Shown here: positions 46,516 through 58,085 of the stretch, piece by piece
How the letters are laid out: every line of letters begins with the position of its first letter
Position numbering within the stretch: position 1 is the stretch's first letter
NCBI GenBank assembly: GCA_021292165.1
Contig: CM037876.1
Coordinates: 42,270,575-42,334,574 of the forward strand
Direction of reading: 5' to 3'
From: Shinisaurus crocodilurus
Lineage: Eukaryota; Chordata; Lepidosauria; Squamata; Shinisauridae
Length of the DNA stretch: 64,000 nucleotides
Program-made: the position numbers and the translations under genes
Notes under the pieces: generated by a model
What the model saw: only the letters and a program-made list of their open reading frames with translations
The model's database searches: none
What the model was told of the DNA's origin: nothing

Positions 46516-49049
46516 AATACATATATCAGTTGAGCTGAAAGGACTTACTTCAACTGAAGCCAGAGCTCTTGGAGCCAAAAAATTTTGAGATTTCAAACAC
46601 TGCATCTGAAATTTAGTTCTGGTTTTATTCCTTTATTGAACTTACCGGTATCTTATTTTTGCAGGTTTTTAAATTGGCATGTTCTATGCTGTTGTAGGAT
46701 AAGGATGAAGAGGCCTAACATGGAATTTTTGTAAGGATTACAAGATAATATATTTACAGTGCAATCCTATGCATGTTACTCTACAGTAAGTCCCACTGCA
46801 TTCAATGAGGCTTACTCCCTAGTTAGAGTGTTTCAGATTGCAACCTTGAAGTGTTTTGAACAGTCAAAGTATTATTTAATGCTAAGTTACTATTAGTAGA
46901 GGATACCACGTTAATATTTACCACATCCATCCCCTAAAAGGTTGTCCAAATATGGTGTTAACTTCAGAAATTGGTATATAGATATTGGGGTGGATTTATT
47001 TTAATATTGGGATATTGCATTTGAGGACAGTCTGCTTTTGGTGGCATTCTTGGATCTTTAGTGTGTGAGCTGGCAGTTATATATCAGTATCAGATATTCA
47101 TGACTGGTTAATACAGCTTTTCAAGTCATGACCTGGAAAAGTTGCAGATTTCCAGATGCCAGGAATTTTTCAAATATGGCATATGTCATTTTGCCATAAT
47201 TGTACAGAAACTGTAGCTAGACTGTGTTTAAAATGGGGTATGTGTATATATAATACACATGGTGGGTTAAATGTTTGAAAATGTGATTATGTTCTGTTTT
47301 ATCAAGTTGCATCTAGTAGTCCATTCATATAATGTTGTGGGTAGTGATCTTTCAATTTCATCTTGAAATTTGTATAGGCCATTATCTGGAGCATTACATT
47401 CAATATAGGTACCTGTGGGCTTGTCCAAGTGGGATTGAAATAATGAGTTGCTATAGGAACTGCAGTTTAAGTTGTATTAATTTCACAGTGCATGGGTACA
47501 ATACAAACAATTATACAAAACCTAAGTGGGAAATGTTGCATTGACTTTAAATGTTGCATTGACTTTTTGTTCATATTTGTACAACTGACATCTGTATTCA
47601 CACTTTCATCTAATACAGCAAGTCTTTGTTCTCAAAAGTCATTCCAGTATTCCTTTCTATTTTGACTTCTGGATTTACTTATTGCCTGTATACCCTTTTG
47701 ATTGAAAATGGTAGATCTAAAAGAATAACTAAATAAGCAGTAGTGAACAACTGTCAGAATATTGTTGGAGGATATGGGAAGGAGTCGGTCCTATACTGGT
47801 TAGGACAATGCAGAGTTTTCCCCCTTATGCGCAGCCTGATTATTGAAACTGGTTATCACCATGTGGGTTGCTAAACCCTGGTAAAAGGCTCTTTAAAGGA
47901 ACTGATTGTTCATACAAGGTTTAAAACTAGTAAAGACATTTATTAGTTTTACTTACAGTCCATTTATTCATATATGCAGGATGCATATAGGCAGATTAGA
48001 GTCTTTGGTGTTAAGAGTCTGCTTCATTGGAGATCACTGGCTAGAAGCCAGCCCAGACCGTGCATCCATCAGGTTGGAGAGGTAGGGAGAGAGAGCTGGC
48101 CACAGAGAGGCCGGAAGCAGGAGGAGGAGTTACAAAACATGCACCCTGGGGATTGTTCAATTAACCCTTTCCTCCCACTCTAACTAGTGGTTACATTACC
48201 TCGTTGATTTAAGCAGGCAATATTACAATTTCCATCAAATATCACTAGCAATTTGTTCACAAGCTCAGAAATATTGCTTTCAACAAATTGAAACTGTACC
48301 TGCATATCACTCCTCACCTGGTGATTAATTTCACTTCTCTGCTTTCTATCCTCCATTCCAGAATGCAAAACAACGCAAAGTTTCATGAGAATAGGGAATT
48401 TGCTACTCACCTAGAGCACACAAAAGAGAGAAAATCTTAGCATTAAATGTTTACCTCCGCACTAGACACAGGAGGGCACTGCCTCCTTTCAACCCAGAAC
48501 CTGTGTCTTAGGAAAATTCCAGCACCTTGGGTAGAATTCTAGTTGCTGGTCTTTAATCCTATAACTGCTCATGTACACTTTAAAACTGGGACACAAACAG
48601 CAGGAAATCTATACATTGCAAAGGGGAGATATTGGGGACAGGAGGCTGTGCGTTAAATGTTCTTTAGTAAGCCTCTCTGAAAGCTTGATCCGTGTGCAAT
48701 GAGCCTTATATGTTAAGCTATCAATATCTGAATTTAGAATTTGAGATAGCTAAATGGCTTGGACGCTAAGATAACTTTAACATAAGAAATTCACAGAAGG
48801 AATGTTTCCTGTCCCCCTTCTCCCTGCACCCAATCTAACATGGTTCACGAGGGCCCCCAGCGCTCCAGAGACGCTTTTTTGGAGATTGCAGCGGGAGGCG
48901 AGGATAGGGAAACTTTCCTTCCATTACCCTTATGAGGGTCCCAGGTCTAAGTTGAAATTACCTTAGTACCTGGTAGAACTTAATTTGAATGTCTGCAGCC
49001 CCTTCCCACTTTTCATCTTAATGTAGATTCCATGGTATTATCATCATCA

Positions 49050-49174
49050 TCATCATCATTTGTATCCCGCCTTTCTCCCAACACTGGGGGGCTCACAGCC
49101 TTTATTAAATTAAAACTCATACAATTAAAACAAATATAGAAAAATACAAAAGTTTAAAAATAGAATTAAATCGT

Positions 49175-49209
<35 letters not shown>

Positions 49210-49770
49210 ATGCCTTGGATTGAGAGCATAATTCGTTCCGGAAACGTGCTTGTAATCCAAAACACTCTTATATCAAAATGAAATCCCCCAAAAAAATTTG
49301 TACAGAGATTTTTAATTTAAGCCGTACTACAGTACTTGTATTGCAAGATGTCGCTTGTATATCAAGTCAAATTTTTTAAAATAAATATTTAAAAATTTGC
49401 TTGTCTTGCAAAATGCTCTCAAACCAAGTTACTTGCTATCCAAGGTATTACTGTATATATATAGCGTTAAAAACAATACAATATACATAAGAGTAAAAAC
49501 AGCATTCCATCACATCACAGGCTAGTCCCAAATGCCTTCCGAAACAGGAAGGTCTTTGCCTGCCTCTGGAAGCTTGCCAGGGAGGGCGCCACTCTAGCCT
49601 CCTTGGGGAGGGAATTCTAGAGCACTGGGGCAGCCACCGAGAAGGCCCTCTCCCGTGTTCCCACCAGGCGTGCCTGTGATGGTGGCAGAACCAAGAGAAG
49701 GCCCCCCCTGAGGATCTCAAAATGCAGGCAGGCTCGTGGGGGAGAATACGGTCTTTCAGATAACATCCGG
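49050..49770 (-). mobile_element. L2-like LINE 3' region, with MITE insert
   Basis: On the minus strand the part at about 49460-49760 decodes, with stops, to a peptide like the C-terminal end of L2 ORF2 (GLLGGCPSALEFPP then LPVSEGIWD, equivalent to the LWNSLP...LFRREYG block). The 3' tail at 49056-49165 is TATCCCGCCTTTCTCCC plus A-rich sequence. A Tigger-like MITE at 49205-49453 inserted into the (TA)n of this element. Confidence 0.6.
49205..49453 (-). mobile_element. Tigger/pogo-like MITE, copy 3 (minus strand)
   Basis: Reverse complement of the 42302 copy, same length of 249 bp, with ends TAGTCATGCCTTGGATTG and AGGTATTACTG. TA lies on both sides within a (TA)n tract (49180-49206 and after 49453). 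Confidence 0.85.
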
Positions 49771-51179
49771 CCCTCCCCATCTTTTGCCTTGTTTACCTTC
49801 TTGCTTTTTCACAGGGATATATGCAGGCATATACCCCAACCATGGTGGGATGGTTGTCCAGGTTTGGATGACATGCCAGCTCACCATGGGTGAAACAAAC
49901 CCTACTACAGACTATGGCTTCTTAGGGTGACTTGTTGGGGGAAAAACAAGCCACCCTGAGGAAAGCAGTCTGGGTTTGGACAACACAACAACCAGGTATG
50001 GCTTGCTGCCCATGATGGGTTGTTGTGTCATGTGAACCAGGTCAAAAGCTTACACAGTATTTTGTTGGTCTCAATGGTCACAAGGTATTATGCTAATATG
50101 GATTTTAGCATTTTTCTTTAGGATTCTCCCCCCCCCCCAACATGGATACTTTTGCTTTTCTTCCATTGTTACCTTGGAATCCAAGCCATTATCCCTCCCC
50201 CCCCCATTAGCTCCTAATCTTTCATTTAATGGTACAACCCTAATTTAGAACTTGAGAGTGATTTAAAATTCTTTTTATGCATCATTACTCTTTACATCTG
50301 ATGAAAGTTAGTAACATGGTGAAAGGTACTAAATGCACCCATAATATTTGAATCTATATTTCTTAGTACCAAAATGTACTGTGTTTACTAGATCTTTGTT
50401 GACAGCTGCTGTGTGGGGGTGTTTTTTAACACTTGAATTAAACCTACTTTGAGCCCCTCTTCTGTTATATATGCCAACACATCATATTGTTGCTCGTGTT
50501 GAAAAGGAAGTGGAGGAGATTCATTTGTATCATGAATAAATGTTTTGACCAGTGTAGCTTATATTTTGTTGATAATAAAGCAAGATTCTTACCACAGTTC
50601 TGCATTAATGAACTGACATGTTGGATGGAGAAATACAGAATGTGTTTTCATACAATTTTTGTAAATTTCATGATGTATTAAATTTCTAGGGAGACACACC
50701 GGAAACATGCATGCACTGTGGCAGTTACTACTTCCCATGTCTGCTGTCAAGAGAAATCTGCATTAAAGAGCAATTCAGTTTAGTGGAATGAAGCCTTAAA
50801 TACAGTAGTGTAAAACATGTATAAACATGGCAAATGTCAGCCGTGGCTAGCCATCTCCGTTCTGTATTGTGGTAGTGTTTGAATGTAGTGAAATGTGAGA
50901 TAAGTTTTAGAATATTTTTTTTTGAAATTATTACTTGGTAGATGCACAATACTATGGTTCCATAGGCAAAAGATACACATATTGTCAGAAGAGTAAGTGA
51001 AAGTGCATATTGCATTGTTTGTATGGTCCTCTGCCTGAATCCTGGGATCACATTCCAAATGTTGAAATGATATTAGAAAATTAAATTCTTAATAAACTTC
51101 CTCCCCCTCTCCTCTTCACTCCTCGATCTTCAGTGATAAGAATCTGCAGGCCACACTAAAGAGTTGGGATGAAATCTAT

Positions 51180-51262
51180 GTGGGTTGTATCCAATGTTAG
51201 TTCTACTTAGAGTAGACCCGTTGTAATGAATGGGACTTAAATTAAAGTTGGATACAATCATG
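51180..51262. repeat. Small palindromic MITE
   Basis: The left end GTTGTATCCAATGTTAG and the right end AAAGTTGGATACAATC are inverted. The centre carries GTAGACC and GGGACTTAA, related to the AGTAAGTCCC theme seen elsewhere. Confidence 0.55.
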
Positions 51263-51363
51263 TGTGCCCATCTTATGTTTTGTCTCTCCTATATTCAACT
51301 TAGTACTTTATAGTTAATAATATATCATAACTTTGGAACTTTTTTTCCTTTCCTCCTTCACAG

Positions 51364-52079
<716 letters not shown>

Positions 52080-52305
52080 TAACAGTATATGTGTTGAAAT
52101 ACTATTTTAATGCTATTACATTAATCTAGGTTTCTGTTAAAAGTATGCTGAGGTTTTCCCCAATGAATAGTTTTAATTACATTTATATCCTTTGTAATGG
52201 AAAAACCAGTTAAGAGGAGGCAAAGAAGATAGCCTTTATGACTAAAATGTACAAAAAGTTACCCCAAAGTGTATCTAATCTAAACAAATAAACATAATAT
52301 AAATG

Positions 52306-52400
52306 GACCTGACGGATTAGACCAAAGGTCTATTGAGTCCAGGATCTTGTTCCACACAGTGCTTTCAGGAAGCCTGTGAGCATAGCATTTGCATTCAACA
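52306..52400 (-). mobile_element. LINE-derived repeat fragment
   Basis: GACGGATTAGACCAAAGGTC, GAGTCCAGGATCTTGTTCC and AGGAAGCCTGTGAGCATAGC match the family seen at 39633 and, inverted, at 57230. Eroded. Confidence 0.45.
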
Positions 52401-53736
52401 CTTGCTATTAAAATGATATAAATCCATAAGGTATAAATAAATTCATACAGGTGTAATTTCATATGGAGATAATGAAATCCTATTGATGAGTAAAATGCAG
52501 GCTCCCTGTCTACTCCACTGAACCACAGTTGAATTAAAGTCAATACTGCTCAATCTGTCATGATGATCTGAGCTCCCATGTTCCAGAAATCTTCACAGCT
52601 GGTAAATGTTTTAAGCTGGTTCAGAGTAAACGTTATTGTAGAATATTATTCAAAGTTCCAAAGTCTTCTAAAGTGGAAAAAACACACAACATAAGGCCAG
52701 TTCAAATGTATGTGTTCAAAATTTTCTAATCATGTGCTTATCAAACTGGAAAAGTATTATTTATTTATTTATTTACATTTACATCCCACCTTCTTTCCTC
52801 TTGCAAGATTAAAATTCATATTTTGTATTAATCCTAGGGAACTACCCACAACCCCAAATTCCATTTATTAAATGCAAACAGGTTCAGTGCTCCCTCTTTT
52901 GGGGCAAACTGGTCTCAAGGTGAGGGCAAGTGAATTGGCAGTGGTGACAGTGGCAAGGAGCTGGTCCAACTGAGGGCCTCTTGCTCAAAGGCTCCCCAGA
53001 ATCTTGACTGACAGTGAATGCAAGCCTACTATAAAACTTTTAAATAATGTTCTGAGAGAAAACAGTTGTTTCTAGGAGTCATGTAGATATTAATTCATCT
53101 GGAAAAACCATTCTCAGGTATATCAACCTGAGATTATATCAGCTATGTCTCAGGTATGTACAAGTCAATAAAATAAAAGTAAATTCACTATTGCTTCAGA
53201 CTGGAGGCAGGAAGAAAGTTACCCACATTTTATGCAAAATCCACGGGCCAAATTCCCCCCACCCCTGGGTCATGATGCTAATGGGGCTAAAGCCTTCTGC
53301 ACCTTCCAGCAACCCAGAAGCAGTTGGCTAATGGCAGTGCGAAAACAGCAATGCCCATTGGGAGTGCATGGAGGAGGCTTCAGCCTCCCCAGCAGCAGTA
53401 TGTGTGCATGCGTAGGTGTGGCCTCCAAGCCCTTGCAACCAAAAAGAGGTGCACCACCTGCTTTATACTATCCATTTTGAAAGGGACCATAACACTAAAA
53501 AAGACAAAATACTTGCAAAGCCTTGGACCCGGTCCTGTAACTATTTCAGTACATCTCAGAGGAAAGATACCAACTCTGGAATGTATTAATATCTACATTA
53601 TCTACATTTATTTTTTAAATTGATAAATTTACCTCTGAAGATGAGTTTCCTAACAATTTCACATAAAAATTAAGTAGCTATAGTTACAAAATGAACCAAA
53701 GATACTTGATAAAAAAGCAAAGTATAGGACCGCTCT

Positions 53737-53825
53737 GTAAACCTTTTGTTGCAAGTATAGTGCTAACATCCTAATACGTTTTTGTTGTACCAGATGCTAG
53801 AGAAGATAGTTAAAACTTTTTTCCA
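53737..53825 (+). repeat. 89-bp direct duplication, copy A
   Basis: GTAAACCTTTTGTTGCAAGT through CTAGAGAAGATAGTTAAAAC recurs at 54075-54163 with one mismatch (AGT versus AAT). The copies lie 249 bp apart. They are not a simple tandem array or a known element. Confidence 0.95.
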
Positions 53826-54074
53826 GAGCCTTCTTGTGAAAATTAAACATAAGCATCAACTAAAGCTATTTAAATCCAATTTTTCAGTTCAACCAAAAGG
53901 AACAACTATGTTCAACATAAATATCCAAAAAGATACTTTGTAATAATAATAATCCAAGTCAGCCTGTTATATTCAAGTACATAGTTTAGTTCAGTGGCAA
54001 AAAATGCCCAACATTCATCTCATATTCTCTGATATTTATGATATTCTAAAAAATATTCTACCAAAGGTGCTTCA

Positions 54075-54163
54075 GTAAACCTTTTGTTGCAAGTATAATG
54101 CTAACATCCTAATACGTTTTTGTTGTACCAGATGCTAGAGAAGATAGTTAAAACTTTTTTCCA
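54075..54163 (+). repeat. 89-bp direct duplication, copy B
   Basis: Second copy of the segment at 53737-53825, ending TTTTTTCCA in both. The flanking bases differ. Confidence 0.95.
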
Positions 54164-54219
54164 AATGTGAAAGTAAGGTATTTTATGCAAAACTCAATCT
54201 ATTGGTTCAAACTCTTGTA

Positions 54220-54268
54220 TTATTTATATATATATGTCTATATTTATATATATATATATATATATGTC

Positions 54269-54301
<33 letters not shown>

Positions 54302-54308
54302 ATATATC
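54220..54308. repeat. (TA)n/(TG)n microsatellite
   Basis: ATATATAT blocks with TGTC interruptions, then about 11 TG units and ATATATA. Length-variable simple DNA. Confidence 0.95.
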
Positions 54309-54536
54309 AGCCTTGCCCAGCTACAAGCATTGAAGTTAATACCAGTAAGTAATTTCTGTATAATATGAAATGTCTTTTGTTTTGTTTTTAATCTGAGGCT
54401 CGTTTACCCAAACAAGTAGTGGAATTATCACTACTAACTGCTTACACAGGATTGGCACAGCCATTTCTGTGATGATTGATTCCCATTTTTGAGCTGCTGC
54501 AATCTTTGAAAGGCCTGTAGTTTTCTCCTTTGTATG

Positions 54537-54674
54537 TGGCCAGTGTGCACAAAGGTTTCTTCATGCAAGTGTGTTTATGATTGTGTAGAGATAATTTTTG
54601 CTTGTTTGCATGAAGTGGCCTCACTACTACTAGTAGTACTACTTGCATGAAGAAACCTTTGTGCACACTGGCCA
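54537..54674. repeat. Foldback with perfect 34-bp arms
   Basis: The arm at 54537-54570 (TGGCCAGTGTGCACAAAGGT...) is the exact complement of 54641-54674, with 70 bp between. The centre has a self-complementary ACTACTACTAGTAGTACT at about 54623-54640 and a partial third copy (GCATGAAGTGGCC) at about 54608. No element family recognised. Confidence 0.95.
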
Positions 54675-56484
54675 TACAGCTCCATAATATTTTGGTCTTT
54701 TGGAAAAAATATTTTAAGTTATTTTAATTGAATTTTATCTTGTTTATTTTTGGTAGGTAATTTTAAATATAGCTTTAATGTGTGTATGTTTACCATTTAA
54801 CATGGCTTGGTACAAATAGTTGGACACAGTGTTTTAAAATGACACAAGTTAACCTTTTTAAGGCCTACATGGTGTCATAATATTCCCTGATACAGAATAT
54901 CCTTTCCAGACAAATATTTGTACTTAGGATTTTGATATTTTCAGTGACTGATCCAGAAATGGTGGTTATACTTCTTAGCAACGTGATGCTATATAATAAT
55001 TAAACTAGGATTGCAGCCTTGATCAAATGGATGATAATGGGAAATCTCATTTCTCCTCAGTTGATTAAAATTCCGCCCTGGGTGTTGTCAAGCTTTGCTT
55101 CTGTGGGAAATATTTTCTTCCTTTAAAAGCCTTAAATTAGGTTAATTGTACTAACCTATAAGAGTCACACACAGGTACAAAACATTCAAGAACGATGTGA
55201 ACACAAAACATCCTTTAGAGCTTTTGCCATTCTCTCCAGAAGTAAATGCTGGGTTGACAAAGTGTTAGAGTACTTATACAGTTAAAGTTCAGCTTCATTT
55301 GCTTTGCTTGCATCTAAATAGGCCCAAGTTGGCATTAGATTTTCTTCACCTTCCTACTTTAAATGTCTTTGCACTTCCCTTTTGGAACTTTTCTTTCTAG
55401 TAGTGGTTTAAAATATGAGGATTTGGGATTTGTGCATGGGGAGATCTACATGTGCACTGTAGCTTGTTGTCTCAGCCACTGAAACAGCTGTGTGTGTGAT
55501 TCTCTTGCAGGTGCACATCATGACTTTGCACATGCATGTATTAGCACATCAGCTAATAACTATTGTAACTTATTCTGTTAGGTTCTGCTGATTCTGCTGC
55601 CTGCTCCATAAGCATCCCATTTGTCCCTTCCTAATGTTTTATTGCATAAATACTGAGCTTTCTTAAACTTGGTTTTCAAAAAAAAAAAGATGGCTATGCT
55701 ATTTCAATGAAAATTCTAATGTTTTAGTGTTGTTCAGCCTGAAAGAATATGTAAGCAGCATCCAGTTATTCTCCGTTCTAACAATAGCTTTTGGAATTTT
55801 CATATGTCCTCAAAAATTAAGTCATTCATAACAGATGTTCAGTGAATTGCATGGCAACTATTAGTGTCAGTGATTAACTGAATGTGTGTGCACCATTCAA
55901 GTTACTTCATATAGTGGCATCTTACTCCCATGTAAATAAATATCAGTAAAAGCCCAGGACAATTATTAAGTAAAACATTAATCACCACCACTTTAAAAGA
56001 CATTTAACTGTTGATTGGAGCAGTAATGGACTCTGCAGGAGAAATGAGATGGGATTGTAAACACTGAGAATCACTTGCTTAATGTTTGTTGTATGGAATT
56101 ATATCAGACTTTACTAAAATTTTAAGTAAAACATGCTGTCTCTGAGGGTGCAGTCCAATCGAGATGAGTGTGAGCCTCTGAACTTGGAGGTTCATACTCA
56201 TCCAGTGTAGAGTGGGAGGAGCAGCGGAGGCCATTGCCGCCTCCCTGCACCTCCAGCTCTGCATTTTTGCTATACAGCTGTTTTCAACTGTCTAGCAATG
56301 GCTTTTCGGAGGGAGTGGAAAGGCGGCTTCGTATCTCCTGGCCACTCCAGTCTCCTCCCTTCCCCGCCCCCTGGAACACCTCCTTTACGCCCTTTCCGAG
56401 GTCACTTTTCCGACCTCAGAGAGCAGCCAGCATGGTTCTTTCTGTGCTGGCTATGAGGGGGCGGGGAAGGGGATTGGAGTTCCG

Positions 56485-56534
56485 ATTCCCAGCTCCAAGG
56501 TCAGAGCGCTGTCTCTGACCTTGGAGCTGGGAAT
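56485..56534. repeat. Perfect 22-bp inverted repeat in a GC-rich island
   Basis: Arms ATTCCCAGCTCCAAGGTCAG(AG) at 56485-56506 and CTCTGACCTTGGAGCTGGGA(AT) at 56513-56534 are complementary around CGCTGT, extending outwards with mismatches. It lies in a GC-rich block (56150-56580) that opens with GGGTGCAGTCCAATC, the start motif of the CCTATGCATG palindromic family, so the block may be a larger mobile element. Confidence 0.85.
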
Positions 56535-56747
56535 ACGAACTATCCTGTCCCCCCCGCCCCCCAGACAATGTCTAGGGGCCATAGAAACATTCTGTCCATC
56601 AGTGTAATTTTTCTAATACTCTTTATCGTGGTTTATCTGTAGCTTGAAAAACCATTTTATTGCAAGTCTTCTATTTTAAGACAGAAATATATTTAGAGGA
56701 AGAAACTGAAGCCTTTATTCTCTTTGGTTTTCTCATCTTTCTTGTAG

Positions 56748-56870
<123 letters not shown>

Positions 56871-57229
56871 TAGAGTCAGAACTACTTTTGTCAGTGTAAG
56901 TCTTACACTAAGAGATTCTAATTAGTAACCTTTTTCCAACATATGGTGAGCATCTTGATTTTACAGAGATGGAGAAGTCTTCCCATTCTACTGTAGTAAT
57001 AATACAGAAAACACAATCCTAATAAGAAAATGCAATTCTGAAGGCTTATACAAGTGAAACTTAGACTAGATTCAAAACTTGTTCATTTTCTAAGGTACTG
57101 TTCATTCACAGCTTTAATTGCTGCCATGTAAATATTTTGTATGCAAGATCTAAAGCAATTGTAATTGAGCAGTGGAATATAGATTAGAAAGGAAAAAAAG
57201 AAAATGGGGAGGGAAGGGAAGGAGCCTGC

Positions 57230-57540
57230 TTGAGCCCCTAACACCTTATAGGATCTTGGAGTAAGGCATGGCTGTCAAGAACCCTGAACAGGGGCATACC
57301 TGTTAGTGGGTGAAAATATACTGCAACATTTTGTTGCAGGTCCCACTTATGATCACTATATAGAACCTCCATGTTCAGAGGCTGTATATCATTCGCTGGG
57401 GAGCAACAGTGGGAGATGGCTGTTGCTTTCATGCCTTGCTTGTGGGTTTTCTGGAACTATCTGATTAGCCATTATGGGAAGTAGTATGCTAGAATAGATG
57501 GGCTTTTTCTGATTCAGCAGAGTTCTTGTGTTCTCTTCAC
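57230..57540 (+). mobile_element. LINE-derived repeat, 3' end
   Basis: GGTGGCAACAG-free but clear family blocks: AACCTCCATGTTCAGAGGCT, TTGCTTGTGGGTTTTCTGGA, CATTATGGGAAGTAGTATGC and the terminal TTCAGCAGAGTTCTTGTGTT. Inverted relative to 39633 and 52306. A CR1-type assignment is likely but unproven. Confidence 0.5.
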
Positions 57541-57658
57541 CAGTTCAGTAGTAGCAAAGTCTGCTGCCACCCGGGGGCAGTCTCTCTGCCCTTTCTGTGC
57601 GAGTTCCATCCATCTATTTTCATCAAGGTCTAGGTGTGCAGAAAACTATCCTGATAGG

Positions 57659-57830
57659 TTCTTCTTCGTGGTCTCTGTGCTTCACACACATATGGGTTCT
57701 CTTCTCTGCGCCTGCGCTGAGATCGATCGGAAACTTCTTTAGCTGAGATGAGGCGGGCGGGAGCCCCTCCCCCTTGCGTGTGCTCCTTAGCGCGGCTCCC
57801 ACCCGTCTCCTCAGTTCCTCTTCGACCGCC
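57659..57830 (+). repeat. Left inverted terminal repeat of the DIRS element
   Basis: Starts TTCTTCTTCGTGGTCTCTGT and includes GCGCCTGCGCTGAGATCGAT, AACTTCTTTAGCTGAGATGA and GTCTCCTCAGTTCC. It matches the reverse complement of 63484-63645 with a few differences. It lacks the outermost 25-30 bp present at the right end. Confidence 0.9.
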
Positions 57831-58085
57831 TTTGCGACGAGTCGTTAGGTTCTTCTTTCCTCTATCCACTATCGAAAAGCTGAGTTTGTTCTTATTCTTA
57901 TCTCTTTGACAACTTAAATTTCTCTCATAAAACCTTTTATTCTTGATTCTCTTTCGGTCTTTGCTATTTTTTTCATATATATATATATATATATATCCAA
58001 AAAGATTCTACCTAAACCACATCTCTCCCCCATTCTTATCCTTGTTAGTATAATCTATCTTATCTTTCTAACTATTTTTCTGACT

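Larger units (their letters stand above)
34703..51363 (+). other. USP53: USP53 intron 1 (16.7 kb, inferred)
   Basis: From GTGAGT at 34703 to TCCTTCACAG at 51363. Other small untranslated exons may lie inside, but none can be recognised. The stretches 35200-38900, 46520-49000 and 49780-51170 hold only unique-looking DNA with scattered fragments of the CCTATGCATG palindromic repeat (37413-37470, 46755-46850). The rest is occupied by the elements listed. Confidence 0.6.
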
